Positions 43,376 through 51,605 of a DNA stretch of 64,000 nucleotides are shown here, one piece after another (the stretch's first letter is position 1; the number at the start of each line of letters is the position of its first letter). Source of the stretch: JAEUOS01 sp965279115 (lineage in GTDB: Bacteria; Pseudomonadota; Gammaproteobacteria; Burkholderiales; JAEUOS01); contig OZ257137.1 in assembly GCA_965279115.1 (NCBI GenBank), positions 4,092,001 through 4,156,000 on the forward strand, in the 5' to 3' direction. The translations under genes and the position numbers were made by a program. The notes below the pieces were generated by a model that was given only the letters and a program-made list of their open reading frames with translations, was not told where the DNA came from and made no database searches.

Positions 43376-43957
43376 TTGTCTGGAGACGAACGTAGCAGAC
43401 TCCGTTCATTTGTGAGGTCACAAGTGCCGGGCATCACGCAACGTGTTTCTTTCAGTGTCGGTGCATCGTCTACGAAATGGATACGCGTGAGCCCAAAGCT
43501 TAGTGTGACGTTCGAAGATGTTGTCCAGGTCGAAAGCGCTTACTTCACGACCAAAGGACTTCAAGACACGATCCACGTTTCTCTTCCGATCTTCTCTGTG
43601 CGCGATTCCGTGCCTCGTGCCGGAATCGTTTTGTCTGCTCGCGATGCCGCCGATTTGGCGCAGTGGAATTCTTTCGCGGATGTACTCCATTCCGTCATAT
43701 ATGAGTACTTTCCAAATCATCCTTCCTTGCAGCAACTGGTCGACTATTTGGAAAGGAAAGCAGAACTTTCACCTTGGCAGGCGGTGGCAAGCCATCTGCC
43801 AGGCTACTTGTTGGCGCTCCGGCGATTTGACGCAGCGCGCACGTGGGCAATGCGAGTAGTCGAGGGCCCGCTTAAACATCCCGATGATATGCACGTGATT
43901 TACGCGGATGAAATTCGAAAAGAATGGGCTCGCACGCTTCTGTCTAGTCAGCATTGA
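43376..43957 (+). CDS. Hypothetical protein, possibly 5'-frameshifted
   Basis: An open frame of 193 codons from TTG 43376 (181 from GTG 43412) with no recognised domain. It has mixed strand/helix character (RVSFSVGASSTKWIRVSPKLSVTF; YLERKAELSPWQ) and base composition clearly lower in GC than its neighbours, suggesting transfer. No good ATG or ribosome-binding site exists. A short frame at 43311-43415 begins with ATG, encodes 34 residues (MKNVRAKSVWVAVTDLCQEL...) and ends where this frame continues, so one lost or gained base could have split a single gene of about 215 codons. It lies next to a toxin-antitoxin pair. Confidence 0.5.
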   Translation: MSGDERSRLRSFVRSQVPGITQRVSFSVGASSTKWIRVSPKLSVTFEDVVQVESAYFTTKGLQDTIHVSLPIFSVRDSVPRAGIVLSARDAADLAQWNSFADVLHSVIYEYFPNHPSLQQLVDYLERKAELSPWQAVASHLPGYLLALRRFDAARTWAMRVVEGPLKHPDDMHVIYADEIRKEWARTLLSSQH

Positions 43958-43974
43958 GAGCCCCCGGTCGGGAA

Positions 43975-44268
43975 CTACGAGCGCAACTCCGAAGGCTCAA
44001 GAACCCGCATTTCGACATGCAACCCTGCGGCCGTCGCCATATTCACCAATGCGTCAATACCAAACAAATTGATCTTGCCGCGCATCAGGTCCGACACCCG
44101 CGGTTGCGTCACGCCAAAAAGCTTGGCTGCTTGTGCCTGACTCATTTCGACGCGGGTGATGTGACTCTTGAGTGCCGTCATCAGGGCCGAGCGAAGCTTC
44201 ATGTTCTCGGCTTCTTCGGGCGTGTCTTCGATGGCGTCCCACACACTGGCGAAGCGCTGCTTACTCAT
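43975..44268 (-). CDS. XRE-family antitoxin (HigA-like)
   Basis: A 97-residue DNA-binding protein with a helix-turn-helix (MSQAQAAKLFGVTQPRVSDLMRGK, split around about 40-65) of the XRE type found in HigA-like antitoxins. The preceding EEAENMKLRSALMTALKSHI is the family N-terminal helix. It overlaps the toxin gene's stop by 4 bases (ATGA) and is second in the operon, the HigBA order. It should neutralise the toxin and repress the shared promoter, where a perfect palindrome lies. Confidence 0.87.
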   Translation of the reverse strand: MSKQRFASVWDAIEDTPEEAENMKLRSALMTALKSHITRVEMSQAQAAKLFGVTQPRVSDLMRGKINLFGIDALVNMATAAGLHVEMRVLEPSELRS

Positions 44269-44603
44269 TTTTCCAACTCCTTCAACAAATCCCGGTAGCG
44301 TTTGGCGGCCAAATCAATATCGACCTTTGCGGTCTTCTCCGATTTCTTCTGAAAGCAATGAAGCACGTAGATGATGTCGGCCAGTTTCGCTACGAAAATT
44401 ACGCGGAAAGCTCCTGCCGTATCGCGGATCCTTATCTCCCGCACGCCGCGACCGACTGTGCTCATTGGCTTCCAGTCATCTGGTTCCAAGCCTCGCTGCA
44501 CTTGGTCAATTTGATGACCCGCCTCTCGTCTCGCCGCTGAGGGGAAGGTGCGCAGGTCATCCAGCGAACTGCCAAGGAACTCGACGGGTTTGGCCTCATC
44601 CAT
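44265..44603 (-). CDS. RelE/HigB-like toxin (Gp49/DUF891 family)
   Basis: A 112-residue basic protein of the phage-derived Gp49/HigB group in the RelE superfamily. VEFLGSSLDDLRTFPSAARREAG, GRGVREIRIRDTAGAFRVIFVAKL and YVLHCFQKKSEKT are the characteristic strands and motif. Such toxins cut mRNA, usually on the ribosome. The ATG at 44603 is preferred to an upstream TTG. It forms a two-gene operon with the downstream antitoxin. The surrounding 1.4 kb has lower GC than the rest of the window, consistent with horizontal acquisition. Confidence 0.87.
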   Translation of the reverse strand: MDEAKPVEFLGSSLDDLRTFPSAARREAGHQIDQVQRGLEPDDWKPMSTVGRGVREIRIRDTAGAFRVIFVAKLADIIYVLHCFQKKSEKTAKVDIDLAAKRYRDLLKELEK

Positions 44604-44611
44604 AGTCAATC

Positions 44612-44627
44612 ATACAATATTTTGTAT
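44612..44627. promoter_or_regulatory. Palindromic operator upstream of toxin-antitoxin operon
   Basis: ATACAA-TATT-TTGTAT is a perfect inverted repeat with 6-bp arms, nine bases upstream of the toxin start codon (minus strand) and embedded in an AT-rich promoter-like tract. Position and symmetry fit autoregulation by the antitoxin dimer. Confidence 0.6.
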
Positions 44628-44689
44628 ATATTGCTTTCGGGTGTGAAGCGACCGCCGAATTCTCTAGTCACTGCAACGATCTACGACCC

Positions 44690-45616
44690 TTACTTCTTCA
44701 GCACGTCATCGGCGAAGGCGGCGAGTTCTGCATTGAATCGCGAAGGATCTTCGAAGAATGGCGAATGTCCGCTCGCCTCGTACCAGGAAATCTTCGATGT
44801 CCTGATCAGGCGGCCGGCTTCCGCCGCCACGTCGGATGAAATGACCTGATCCTTGCGTCCCTGCGTGATCAGTACGGGTACCTTCAGCCGCGCAAACAGT
44901 GCAACGAAATCGGTACCGCCACTCCACTTGAGCGTGGCCGCACGGGCGACAACGGTACTTGCCATGTTGTAGCCCAGCATGAGTTCGAAGTCGGCGGGTT
45001 CGAGCGGCACCGCGACGCAGGCCCGGACGAACGCGGAGGTGGCGCGGATGTTGCGCTCTAGGTCGGTGGAAAGCATGTCTCGGATGTGTGCTGCACCGGG
45101 CATGCGGGCAGGTTGCGATGCCGGCCTGGCAATGCGCGCGCCGACGAAATTGACGCCGGCGACACCTGCGTCGCCGTGGTCATTCAGGTATTGCGCAACA
45201 ATGATGCCGCCCAATGACCAGCCGACAAGTACCGGACGTGCTGCGCCTGTCGCGGAGAGCACGGCCTTGACATCGTCCGACATGCGCTGGCCGTCGGCAT
45301 AGGCCGACTCCTGCGCCGGCTTGTCGGATTCGCCATGGCCACGCAGGTCGTAGGTGATGAGCCGGTATTTTTTCGCCAGTTCGCTGCGTAACTGCTTCTG
45401 AAATGCCAGTTGGCTTTGCGCGATGCCATGCACGAACACGATAGCCGGGCCCTGCGGGTTGCCATATTCGCGCACCGCGAGGCGGGTACCGTCAGGTGCG
45501 ACGGCCCAGGACGCCTTGAATTCGTCGGCGGCCTGGGCCGCGACGGCGATCAGGAATGCAGTGCCGGCCAGAAGGTGCGCGAAGCGCCGGGCACTGCGGA
45601 AGATGCGTTCTTTCAC
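44690..45616 (-). CDS. Exported alpha/beta hydrolase
   Basis: A 308-residue alpha/beta hydrolase with a Sec signal peptide (to about residue 29; IAVAAQAADEF), hence periplasmic. The oxyanion motif is FVHGIAQS, the nucleophile is in GWSLGG, the acid is likely in ITQGRKDQVI, and the base in ASGHSPFFED. DLRGHGESDKP is the usual helix before the nucleophile. Translation starts at GTG 45616. It lies 30 bases downstream of the MmgE/PrpD gene, which itself is 27 bases downstream of the molybdenum hydroxylase large subunit, forming one leftward operon. Substrate unknown; haloperoxidase-like esterase activity is possible. Confidence 0.85.
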   Translation of the reverse strand: MKERIFRSARRFAHLLAGTAFLIAVAAQAADEFKASWAVAPDGTRLAVREYGNPQGPAIVFVHGIAQSQLAFQKQLRSELAKKYRLITYDLRGHGESDKPAQESAYADGQRMSDDVKAVLSATGAARPVLVGWSLGGIIVAQYLNDHGDAGVAGVNFVGARIARPASQPARMPGAAHIRDMLSTDLERNIRATSAFVRACVAVPLEPADFELMLGYNMASTVVARAATLKWSGGTDFVALFARLKVPVLITQGRKDQVISSDVAAEAGRLIRTSKISWYEASGHSPFFEDPSRFNAELAAFADDVLKK

Positions 45617-45646
45617 GGCAGTGTCCCCCGATTCAAGGTGTCGGCT

Positions 45647-47047
45647 TCAGGAAAAGACTCGGGCCAGCCACTCGCGACATGTGGTGCTGCCCAGCGCGCC
45701 CGCGTTGATGTTCTTGCGCAATGCGATGACGGTGTTTTCCAGCCCCGGCGCGTCGCGCTCGCTCAGTTCGCGAATCTTGCGCAGCACGCGATCGGCATCC
45801 AGCGGACGTGCCGGGCTGCCGAGCGCAGCCTCGCATTCGGCCACCATGGTGCTGCCATCCTCGAGTTCCAGCGTGACGCGTGCCGGACGGTCGAGCGGCC
45901 ACGGCTTGACCACCGGCAACTGCGCCATGCGGATGCGCTTGCGCAGGGCGATGATTGCTTCGTCCCGCAAGCTGGGGTCGAGGAAGTTGCCGGGGGCCGC
46001 GGCGCCATGGGCCAGCGTCGCAGCGAGCGCATGCTGGATGGAGAACTTGGCGCCCAGCGTGGTTTGTGGTGCGGGGTTGTTGAAGTTCATGGCCATGGCA
46101 GAGCCTTCCATGAGCACGCCTTTCACCCGGTCACCGCCGCGCAGGTCGGGGCGCTTGGTCACCAGCGACTCGATGGCTTCCATCGCGGCGTGCGAGTGGT
46201 GGCAGGCACCGTAGAGCTTGTGGTAACCATCGCAGATGGTCCAGTCGGACCCCAGGCCGTCGGTGAGTTCGGCGGGCTTGGCCGGGGCGCCGAGACCGCG
46301 GGTATACACGTCGTAGGGACCTGACGGTGTGCCCGCGATGCCCAGGCGGGCCATGTCGCAGGCGAACTGTCCCAGCCAGGCGCCGGCGGCGGGCCAGGCG
46401 TTGCGCACCAGCGCGCCTTCGATCGGGTGGCTGTAGGGGCCGGGGCTGACCATCGTGGCGGCCGCGGTGAGGGTACGCAGCAACTGATCCGCATCGTAGC
46501 CGCGCAGCAGCGCCAGGCCGGCAGCGGAACACACCACGTTGAAGACGCCGTGCGGATGCAGGCGCGGCAGGGTACCGGGCCAGGCGCGCGCGAAGCGGGT
46601 GCCGATCTCGTACGCGCCCACCACGGCACGCAAGGTCTCGGCCATCGAAAGGTTGCCGGCTTCCGCCGCGGCAAGGATCAGCGGCTGGCTGAGCGCGCCG
46701 GGATGCACCGCGGTACGGGTGTAGCCGTCGTCGAGTTCGTTCCAGGTGCCGGCCAGACCGTTGCCAACCGCTGCGTCGATCATTGCGACCTTGGGTGCGC
46801 CGGCGCGCAACAGGGTGGCCTGCGGCACGCCCTGGTTGGCGATCAGTTGCTCGTGATACGCGCGCAGCTCCGGCTCGTCGGCAGCCGAGAGTGTCGCCGC
46901 GATGTTGTCGCCCAGGATCAGCACGGCCTGCGCGTGCACGCGCGCAGGAATGTTCTGGTAGCTGAGGCCGGCGGCCCAGGCGCTGAGGGTGCGCAGGCCG
47001 GTTTCGACCTGCGCCTTGATGTCGGCTTCGGCGCCGGGTTGGGTCAT
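45647..47047 (-). CDS. MmgE/PrpD family protein
   Basis: A 466-residue protein of the MmgE/PrpD fold, which includes 2-methylcitrate dehydratase, cis-aconitate decarboxylase and many uncharacterised catabolic members. GNGLAGTWNELDDGY (LAGTW replacing the usual hallmark) and HPHGVFNVVCSAAGLALL followed by DGYHKLYGACHHSHAAMEA are typical. In Burkholderiales such genes are often clustered with CoA-transferases and Bug proteins. Here it sits between a molybdenum hydroxylase large subunit and an exported hydrolase. It probably dehydrates or isomerises a hydroxy di- or tricarboxylate formed in the same pathway. Stand-alone substrate assignment is not possible. Confidence 0.87.
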   Translation of the reverse strand: MTQPGAEADIKAQVETGLRTLSAWAAGLSYQNIPARVHAQAVLILGDNIAATLSAADEPELRAYHEQLIANQGVPQATLLRAGAPKVAMIDAAVGNGLAGTWNELDDGYTRTAVHPGALSQPLILAAAEAGNLSMAETLRAVVGAYEIGTRFARAWPGTLPRLHPHGVFNVVCSAAGLALLRGYDADQLLRTLTAAATMVSPGPYSHPIEGALVRNAWPAAGAWLGQFACDMARLGIAGTPSGPYDVYTRGLGAPAKPAELTDGLGSDWTICDGYHKLYGACHHSHAAMEAIESLVTKRPDLRGGDRVKGVLMEGSAMAMNFNNPAPQTTLGAKFSIQHALAATLAHGAAAPGNFLDPSLRDEAIIALRKRIRMAQLPVVKPWPLDRPARVTLELEDGSTMVAECEAALGSPARPLDADRVLRKIRELSERDAPGLENTVIALRKNINAGALGSTTCREWLARVFS

Positions 47048-47074
47048 GCCATTACTCCGGTGGTGGCGGGGGAT

Positions 47075-49477
47075 TCAGGCAGCGGCCTTCGCCCTGGCCT
47101 GGTGGATGGCGCGCCACACCTTGTTCGGGGTGAATGGCATCGCGAGATCCTTGACGCCCAGCGATTCGAGCGCATCGCGCATGGCGCTGGTGATCGAGGC
47201 CGGCGCGCCGATGGTGCCGGATTCGCCGCAGCCCTTCACACCCAGCGGATTGTGGGTGCAGGGCTGGCTCTCGTCGGTTTCCGAGATGAAGAAGGGCATG
47301 TTGTCGGCGCGCGGCATGGTGTAGTCCATGAAGGAACCCGTGTAGAGCTGCCCGCTTTCGCGGTCGTACACGGCTTCCTCGAAGAGCGCCTGGCCGATGC
47401 CCTGCGAGATCGCGCCATGCACCTGGCCATCGACCACCATCGGATTGATGACCGTGCCGATATCGTCGACGCCGATGTAGGAAATGATGCGCGTCACACC
47501 CGTCGCCGGGTCGATTTCGAGCTCGCAAGCCTGCGCGCCGTTGGACCATGTCAGGTTGGTGGGGTCGAAGAATGCGTTTTCGTGCAGCACCGGCTCCATG
47601 CCCGGGGGCAGGTTGTGGGCATAGGTGACCGCCCGGGAAACCTGTGGCCAGGTGACCTTGCGGTCGGTGCCGGTGACGCGGAACTCGCCCAGGCCGTCGA
47701 CCACAGCATGTTCAATGTCGGCCTCGGAGGCTTCGAGCATGTGCGCCGCCAGCTTTTTCGCCTTGACGAGGATCTTTTCGGCCGCCATGTAGATGGCCGA
47801 ACCCGCGATCACCATGGAGCGCGAGCCGAAGGTGCCGGTGCCGTAGGGCACGCGACCGGTGTCGCCTTCGACCAGTTCGATCATCGAAAGCGGCACACCG
47901 ATGCGCGAGGCCAGCACCTGCGGGAAGGTGGTGGCATGCGCCTGGCCGTGGCTGTGGGTGCCGCACATCACCAGGATGCTGCCATCGGCGGCAACACGGA
48001 TGTCGGCGGAATCGAAGAATCCGGCGCGGGCGCCGAACATGCCCGCGTACTTCGAGGGCGCGACCCCCGAACTCTCCACGAAATAGGCGATGCCGAAGCC
48101 GCGAATCAGCCCCTTCTTCGCGGCCTCGGCGCGGCGGGCGGGGAAGCCGGCATAGTCGCCCAGGACCAGTGCGCGCTCGAACAGGCGGATGAAATCGCCG
48201 GTGTCGTAGGTCGGGCCCACTGGCGTGGAATAGGGCATGGCGCTGGACGGGATGAAGTTGCGCCGCCGCAATTCGATGCGGTCGATACCGGTCTGGCGCG
48301 CTGCCTCCTCGACCAGGCGCTCGAGCACGAAGCAGGCCTCGGGACGGCCGGCGCCGCGATACGCGTCGGTCGGCACGGTGTTGGTGAAGGTGGCGCGCAC
48401 TTCGGCGAATATCGCGGGGATGCGATAGGGACCGGAAAGCACCGCGGTGTACACGGTGGTGGGCACGGCGGCGCCGACGGTCGAGACATAGGCGCCCACC
48501 GCCGCCAGCGTCGAGACCCGCAAACCGAGAAACTTGCCATCAGCGTCCAGTGCCAGTTCGGCGTGGGTGGCGTGGTCGCGCGCGTGGTAGTCGCTGACAA
48601 AGGCCTCGCTGCGGGTCGACACCCACTTGAGCGGCTTTTCCAGCTTGCGCGCGGCCCAGGCCAGCACGACCTCCTCCGGGTAGTGCTTGCCCTTGGTACC
48701 GAAGCCGCCGCCGACGTCCGGCGCGATCACGCGCACCGAGTTTTCCGGCAGGTTCAGTTGCTCGGAGACCAGCTTGCGGATGTGATGCGGCACCTGGGTG
48801 GAAGACCAGATGGTGACCTCGTGTCCGTCCAGGCCACGCGTGGCGGAGGCGGTCGCGATCACCGCGCGCGGCTCCAGCGCCGCGCAGATGATGCGATGGT
48901 TGATGATCTCGACGGCTACCTTGTGGGCCGCGCGCGCGAAAGCTTCGTCCACCGGCGCCTTGCTGCCGCGCTGGAAGCGCACGCACAGGTTGCCGGGCGC
49001 CTCCGGGTGCAGTTGCGGCGCATCCTCCTTGGCTGCATCGCGCACATCGACGGTGGCCGGCAGCGGTTCCCAACTGACCTCGACCTTCTCGGCCGCGTCT
49101 TGTGCCTGGCTCCGCGAGGTCGCCACCACCACGGCGACGGCTTCACCCACATGGCGCACCGTGCCCCGCGACAGCGCCCAGCGCGGCGGCTCGTTCATGA
49201 CCTTGCCATCCACTCCCGGTATTTGCCAGAGCGGCACCATGGTCCCGACCTGGTCGGCGGCCATGTCAGCCCCGGTGAACACGGCGACCACACCCGGCGC
49301 GGCGAGCGCGGCGCTCTTGTCGATGGCGCCGAAGCGCGCATGCGCATGCGGCGAGCGAACAAAGGCGCAATGGAGTTCGCCTTCAAGCACGATGTCGGAA
49401 ACATACTGGCCGCGTCCGGTCAGAAAACGACGGTCTTCGCGGCGCAGCACGGGCGCGCCTATTCCTTCTGGATGCAT
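47075..49477 (-). CDS. Molybdenum hydroxylase large (molybdopterin-binding) subunit, CoxL form II-like
   Basis: An 800-residue large subunit of the xanthine dehydrogenase/CO dehydrogenase family. VLRREDRRFLTGRGQYV opens the chain; PDVGGGFGTKGKHYPEE, the active-site loop AYRGAGR (near 370) and the catalytic glutamate in KGCGESGTIGAP (Glu752) follow. True CO dehydrogenase has AYxCSFR, so this is a form II enzyme that hydroxylates carbon next to nitrogen or a carbonyl, for instance in N-heteroaromatics. The start at 49477 has GGAG seven bases upstream. Its small and medium partners are not adjacent; matching subunits lie 9 kb away at 58161-59454 on the other strand. Confidence 0.9.
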   Translation of the reverse strand: MHPEGIGAPVLRREDRRFLTGRGQYVSDIVLEGELHCAFVRSPHAHARFGAIDKSAALAAPGVVAVFTGADMAADQVGTMVPLWQIPGVDGKVMNEPPRWALSRGTVRHVGEAVAVVVATSRSQAQDAAEKVEVSWEPLPATVDVRDAAKEDAPQLHPEAPGNLCVRFQRGSKAPVDEAFARAAHKVAVEIINHRIICAALEPRAVIATASATRGLDGHEVTIWSSTQVPHHIRKLVSEQLNLPENSVRVIAPDVGGGFGTKGKHYPEEVVLAWAARKLEKPLKWVSTRSEAFVSDYHARDHATHAELALDADGKFLGLRVSTLAAVGAYVSTVGAAVPTTVYTAVLSGPYRIPAIFAEVRATFTNTVPTDAYRGAGRPEACFVLERLVEEAARQTGIDRIELRRRNFIPSSAMPYSTPVGPTYDTGDFIRLFERALVLGDYAGFPARRAEAAKKGLIRGFGIAYFVESSGVAPSKYAGMFGARAGFFDSADIRVAADGSILVMCGTHSHGQAHATTFPQVLASRIGVPLSMIELVEGDTGRVPYGTGTFGSRSMVIAGSAIYMAAEKILVKAKKLAAHMLEASEADIEHAVVDGLGEFRVTGTDRKVTWPQVSRAVTYAHNLPPGMEPVLHENAFFDPTNLTWSNGAQACELEIDPATGVTRIISYIGVDDIGTVINPMVVDGQVHGAISQGIGQALFEEAVYDRESGQLYTGSFMDYTMPRADNMPFFISETDESQPCTHNPLGVKGCGESGTIGAPASITSAMRDALESLGVKDLAMPFTPNKVWRAIHQARAKAAA

Positions 49478-49844
49478 GGGGTTCTCCGTAGGGCAGAGCG
49501 ATGGGCCGCTGGTGTTTCCGGTCGACTGCTGCGATGTCGGGCCGAAAGCAAGAGTCAGCGTTGGCCGAGGCAGTTTAATGCACCACGCGAGCAAAATGCA
49601 AAAACCGGCAATCGCGCACCCCGAATGATGCGATGTGGAAAAACTTGATGAAAAGTTTGCATGACCTTGGCGCTTTGGCCCAAACATTGCAAAGTTCCGG
49701 CCTGTCCTTCGCGTGCTTGTTTCGCGCTGAATCCATGCTGTGGACGAGGCCAATCCGGAACCTTCGCTGTGGTATCTTGTCCGGACAAATGATTCGTCTG
49801 CGTCGCCTTGTTTCCCCCACCAACTTCCCAATCAGAGGAGCGTC
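49478..49844. other. Divergent intergenic region between molybdenum hydroxylase and ABC importer
   Basis: This 367-base gap holds the promoters of the two divergent operons. It is less GC-rich than the coding DNA. A 12-bp perfect palindrome lies at 49777-49788. A 74-codon open frame (49633-49857) runs through it and into the binding-protein gene, with no ribosome-binding site or recognisable product, and is not called. Confidence 0.6.
49777..49788. promoter_or_regulatory. Palindrome TTGTCCGGACAA, candidate GntR-type operator
   Basis: A perfect 12-bp inverted repeat, about 57 bases upstream of the ABC binding-protein start codon. TTGTC...GACAA half-sites are typical of GntR/FCD regulators in catabolic operons. 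No GntR gene is present in the window. Confidence 0.4.
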
Positions 49845-50816
49845 ATGCGTAGCTTGAAACTTGCAGTAGCCACCACGGCCCTGGCCGCCGTCAGCGCCTT
49901 CGGCCCGGCGGCACAGGCGCAGGAAAAAGTGAAGATGGGCCTGTTCATCGCCTCGTCGGCCATGCCCTATTTCATCGCCAAGGAGCGCGGTTACTTCGCA
50001 GCCGAGAACCTCGACGTCGAAGGCATTCCGCTGGCGACGCATCCGTTGATCGTTCAGGGCCTGGTCAAGGGTGATCTTGATACCGCCTCCAACCTGCTGT
50101 CGCTCGAAGGCGCCAACATCAACGCGCTGCGTCCGAACACGTTGCAGTACTTCTCGATCAATTGCCAGAATGCCAAGTACCAGCTCGAAGCCTACGTGGT
50201 GCCGGCATCCAACACCACCATCAAGACCCTGGCCGACCTGAAGGGCAAGCGCATCATGTCCGCGCCCGGTCCTGGCAACCTGTTTGTCGCCAAGGGCGTG
50301 CTCAAGGCGGTGGGACTGGCGGAAAGTGACTACAGCATGCAGGAGCAGCAGATGAGCGTGCACATCGGCGGCCTGCAGGGTGGCCAGTTCGATGCTGCCT
50401 ATACGCTCGAGCCGATCGTCAGCATGATGGTTGCCCAGGGTATCGGCCGCAAGCTCGAAGGCGGCCTGATTGCCAAGTACATGCTGGGCCGGCCTGATGC
50501 CTGCGCCGTACTCGCCGGTGGCGTGATGAGCGTCAAGTTCATGCAGGAGCGTCCGCAGGTCGCCGAGCGGCTGGCGCGCGCCTGGGCGAAAGCGCTCAAC
50601 GACGGCAACAACGATCCGAAGGCGCGTGAACTGCTCACCAAGCACATGAACACGTCGGCGGCCGTGGCGCCCACGGTGCCCCTGTCGTACTACAACATGG
50701 TCAAGGATCTGAAGCCTGCCGAGATCGCCGACTTCCAGAACCTGGTGGATCAGGCCACGGCTTACGGCCTGGTCAAGTCGAAGGTCGATGTCAAGACCAT
50801 GCTCAAGACCTACTGA
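49845..50816 (+). CDS. ABC importer substrate-binding protein (SsuA/TauA/NMT1 type)
   Basis: A 323-residue periplasmic binding protein. The signal peptide is MRSLKLAVATTALAAVSAFG and ends at AQA before QEKVKMG. The mature chain has the NMT1/SsuA pattern: MPYFIAKERGYFAAENLDVEG, the LKGKRIMSAPG loop and an extended C-terminal helix. Ligands in this class include alkanesulfonates, taurine, aromatic acids and pyrimidine precursors. GAGGAG eight bases before the ATG is a strong ribosome-binding site. Permease and ATPase genes follow on the same strand, giving a complete importer. Its position beside catabolic genes suggests it brings in their substrate. Confidence 0.9.
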   Translation: MRSLKLAVATTALAAVSAFGPAAQAQEKVKMGLFIASSAMPYFIAKERGYFAAENLDVEGIPLATHPLIVQGLVKGDLDTASNLLSLEGANINALRPNTLQYFSINCQNAKYQLEAYVVPASNTTIKTLADLKGKRIMSAPGPGNLFVAKGVLKAVGLAESDYSMQEQQMSVHIGGLQGGQFDAAYTLEPIVSMMVAQGIGRKLEGGLIAKYMLGRPDACAVLAGGVMSVKFMQERPQVAERLARAWAKALNDGNNDPKARELLTKHMNTSAAVAPTVPLSYYNMVKDLKPAEIADFQNLVDQATAYGLVKSKVDVKTMLKTY

Positions 50817-50831
50817 TAGGTCGCGTGCATC

Positions 50832-51605
50832 TTGAAAGAACTCCTCAGTGGTCGCATTGCAAACGCCCTCACCCCCGCGGTGGGGGCGGTCGCATTCATT
50901 TTCCTGTGGTGGCTGGCTGCCTGGCTGAAGCTGGTCGACCCGGTGCTGCTGCCGTCGCCGCAGGCCTCCGCAAAGGCCATCTGGGACGGCTTCGTCGGCG
51001 GTAACCTGATGAAGGATCTGGTCATCACGGTGCGCCGCACGCTGCTCGCCTTCGGCATAGCGGTCGCGATTTGTGTGCCGCTCGGGCTCATGCTGGGTTC
51101 ATCGGTCCGCCTGTATCGCTCGTTTGAGTTTGTCATCGATTTTTTCCGTTCCACACCGGCCTCCGCATTGTTCCCGCTGTTCCTGGTCATCCTCGGTGTG
51201 GGGGAGAGCACCAAGATCGCGGTGGCCGCGTTTGGCGCAGGCCTCCTGATCCTGTTCAACACGGCCTACGGCGTGATGAATGCCCGCAAGACCCGGCAGG
51301 CCGCGGCGCGCGTGATGGGAGCGTCTCCCATGCGCGTGATGGTCGGCGTGACCCTTCTTGAGTCGTTGCCGCAGACCTTCGTCGGCATGCGCTCCGGTGT
51401 GTCCTTCGCACTGGTGATTGTGATCGTGGCCGAGATGTTCATCGGCTCCACCGACGGGCTTGGCCAGCGGGTCATCAATGCCCAGATGATTTTCAACATG
51501 CCCGAGATGTACGCCACCATCTTCGGCGCGGGTGTGCTGGGCTACGGGCTGAACCTGGTTTTCATCCTGATCGAACGTCGCTTCATTCACTGGGGTGGCA
51601 AATGA
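50832..51605 (+). CDS. ABC importer permease (SsuC/TauC type)
   Basis: A 257-residue inner-membrane permease of the SsuC/TauC class with about six helices. The EAA loop that contacts the ATPase is ARVMGASPMRVMVGVTLLES, and the following FVGMRSGVSFALVIVIVAE helix is characteristic. The start is TTG at 50832, 15 bases after the binding-protein stop; no in-frame ATG fits. Its stop overlaps the ATPase start (ATGA). It forms the transport channel of the importer. Confidence 0.9.
   Translation: MKELLSGRIANALTPAVGAVAFIFLWWLAAWLKLVDPVLLPSPQASAKAIWDGFVGGNLMKDLVITVRRTLLAFGIAVAICVPLGLMLGSSVRLYRSFEFVIDFFRSTPASALFPLFLVILGVGESTKIAVAAFGAGLLILFNTAYGVMNARKTRQAAARVMGASPMRVMVGVTLLESLPQTFVGMRSGVSFALVIVIVAEMFIGSTDGLGQRVINAQMIFNMPEMYATIFGAGVLGYGLNLVFILIERRFIHWGGK

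Noticed and set aside
43223..44640. Prophage or integrated element
   Set aside because: Only a toxin-antitoxin pair and one unknown gene are present. No integrase, attachment repeats or phage structural genes are visible.
47075..49477. Genuine carbon monoxide dehydrogenase large subunit
   Set aside because: The active-site loop reads AYRGAGR, not the AYxCSFR of form I CO dehydrogenase.
46427..49648. 1073-codon open frame on the plus strand opposite MmgE/PrpD and the molybdenum hydroxylase
   Set aside because: Same GC-driven shadow effect. The opposite strand encodes proteins with intact catalytic motifs.
49633..49857. 74-codon gene in the divergent intergenic region
   Set aside because: It overlaps the signal-peptide start of the binding protein, lacks a ribosome-binding site and resembles nothing.
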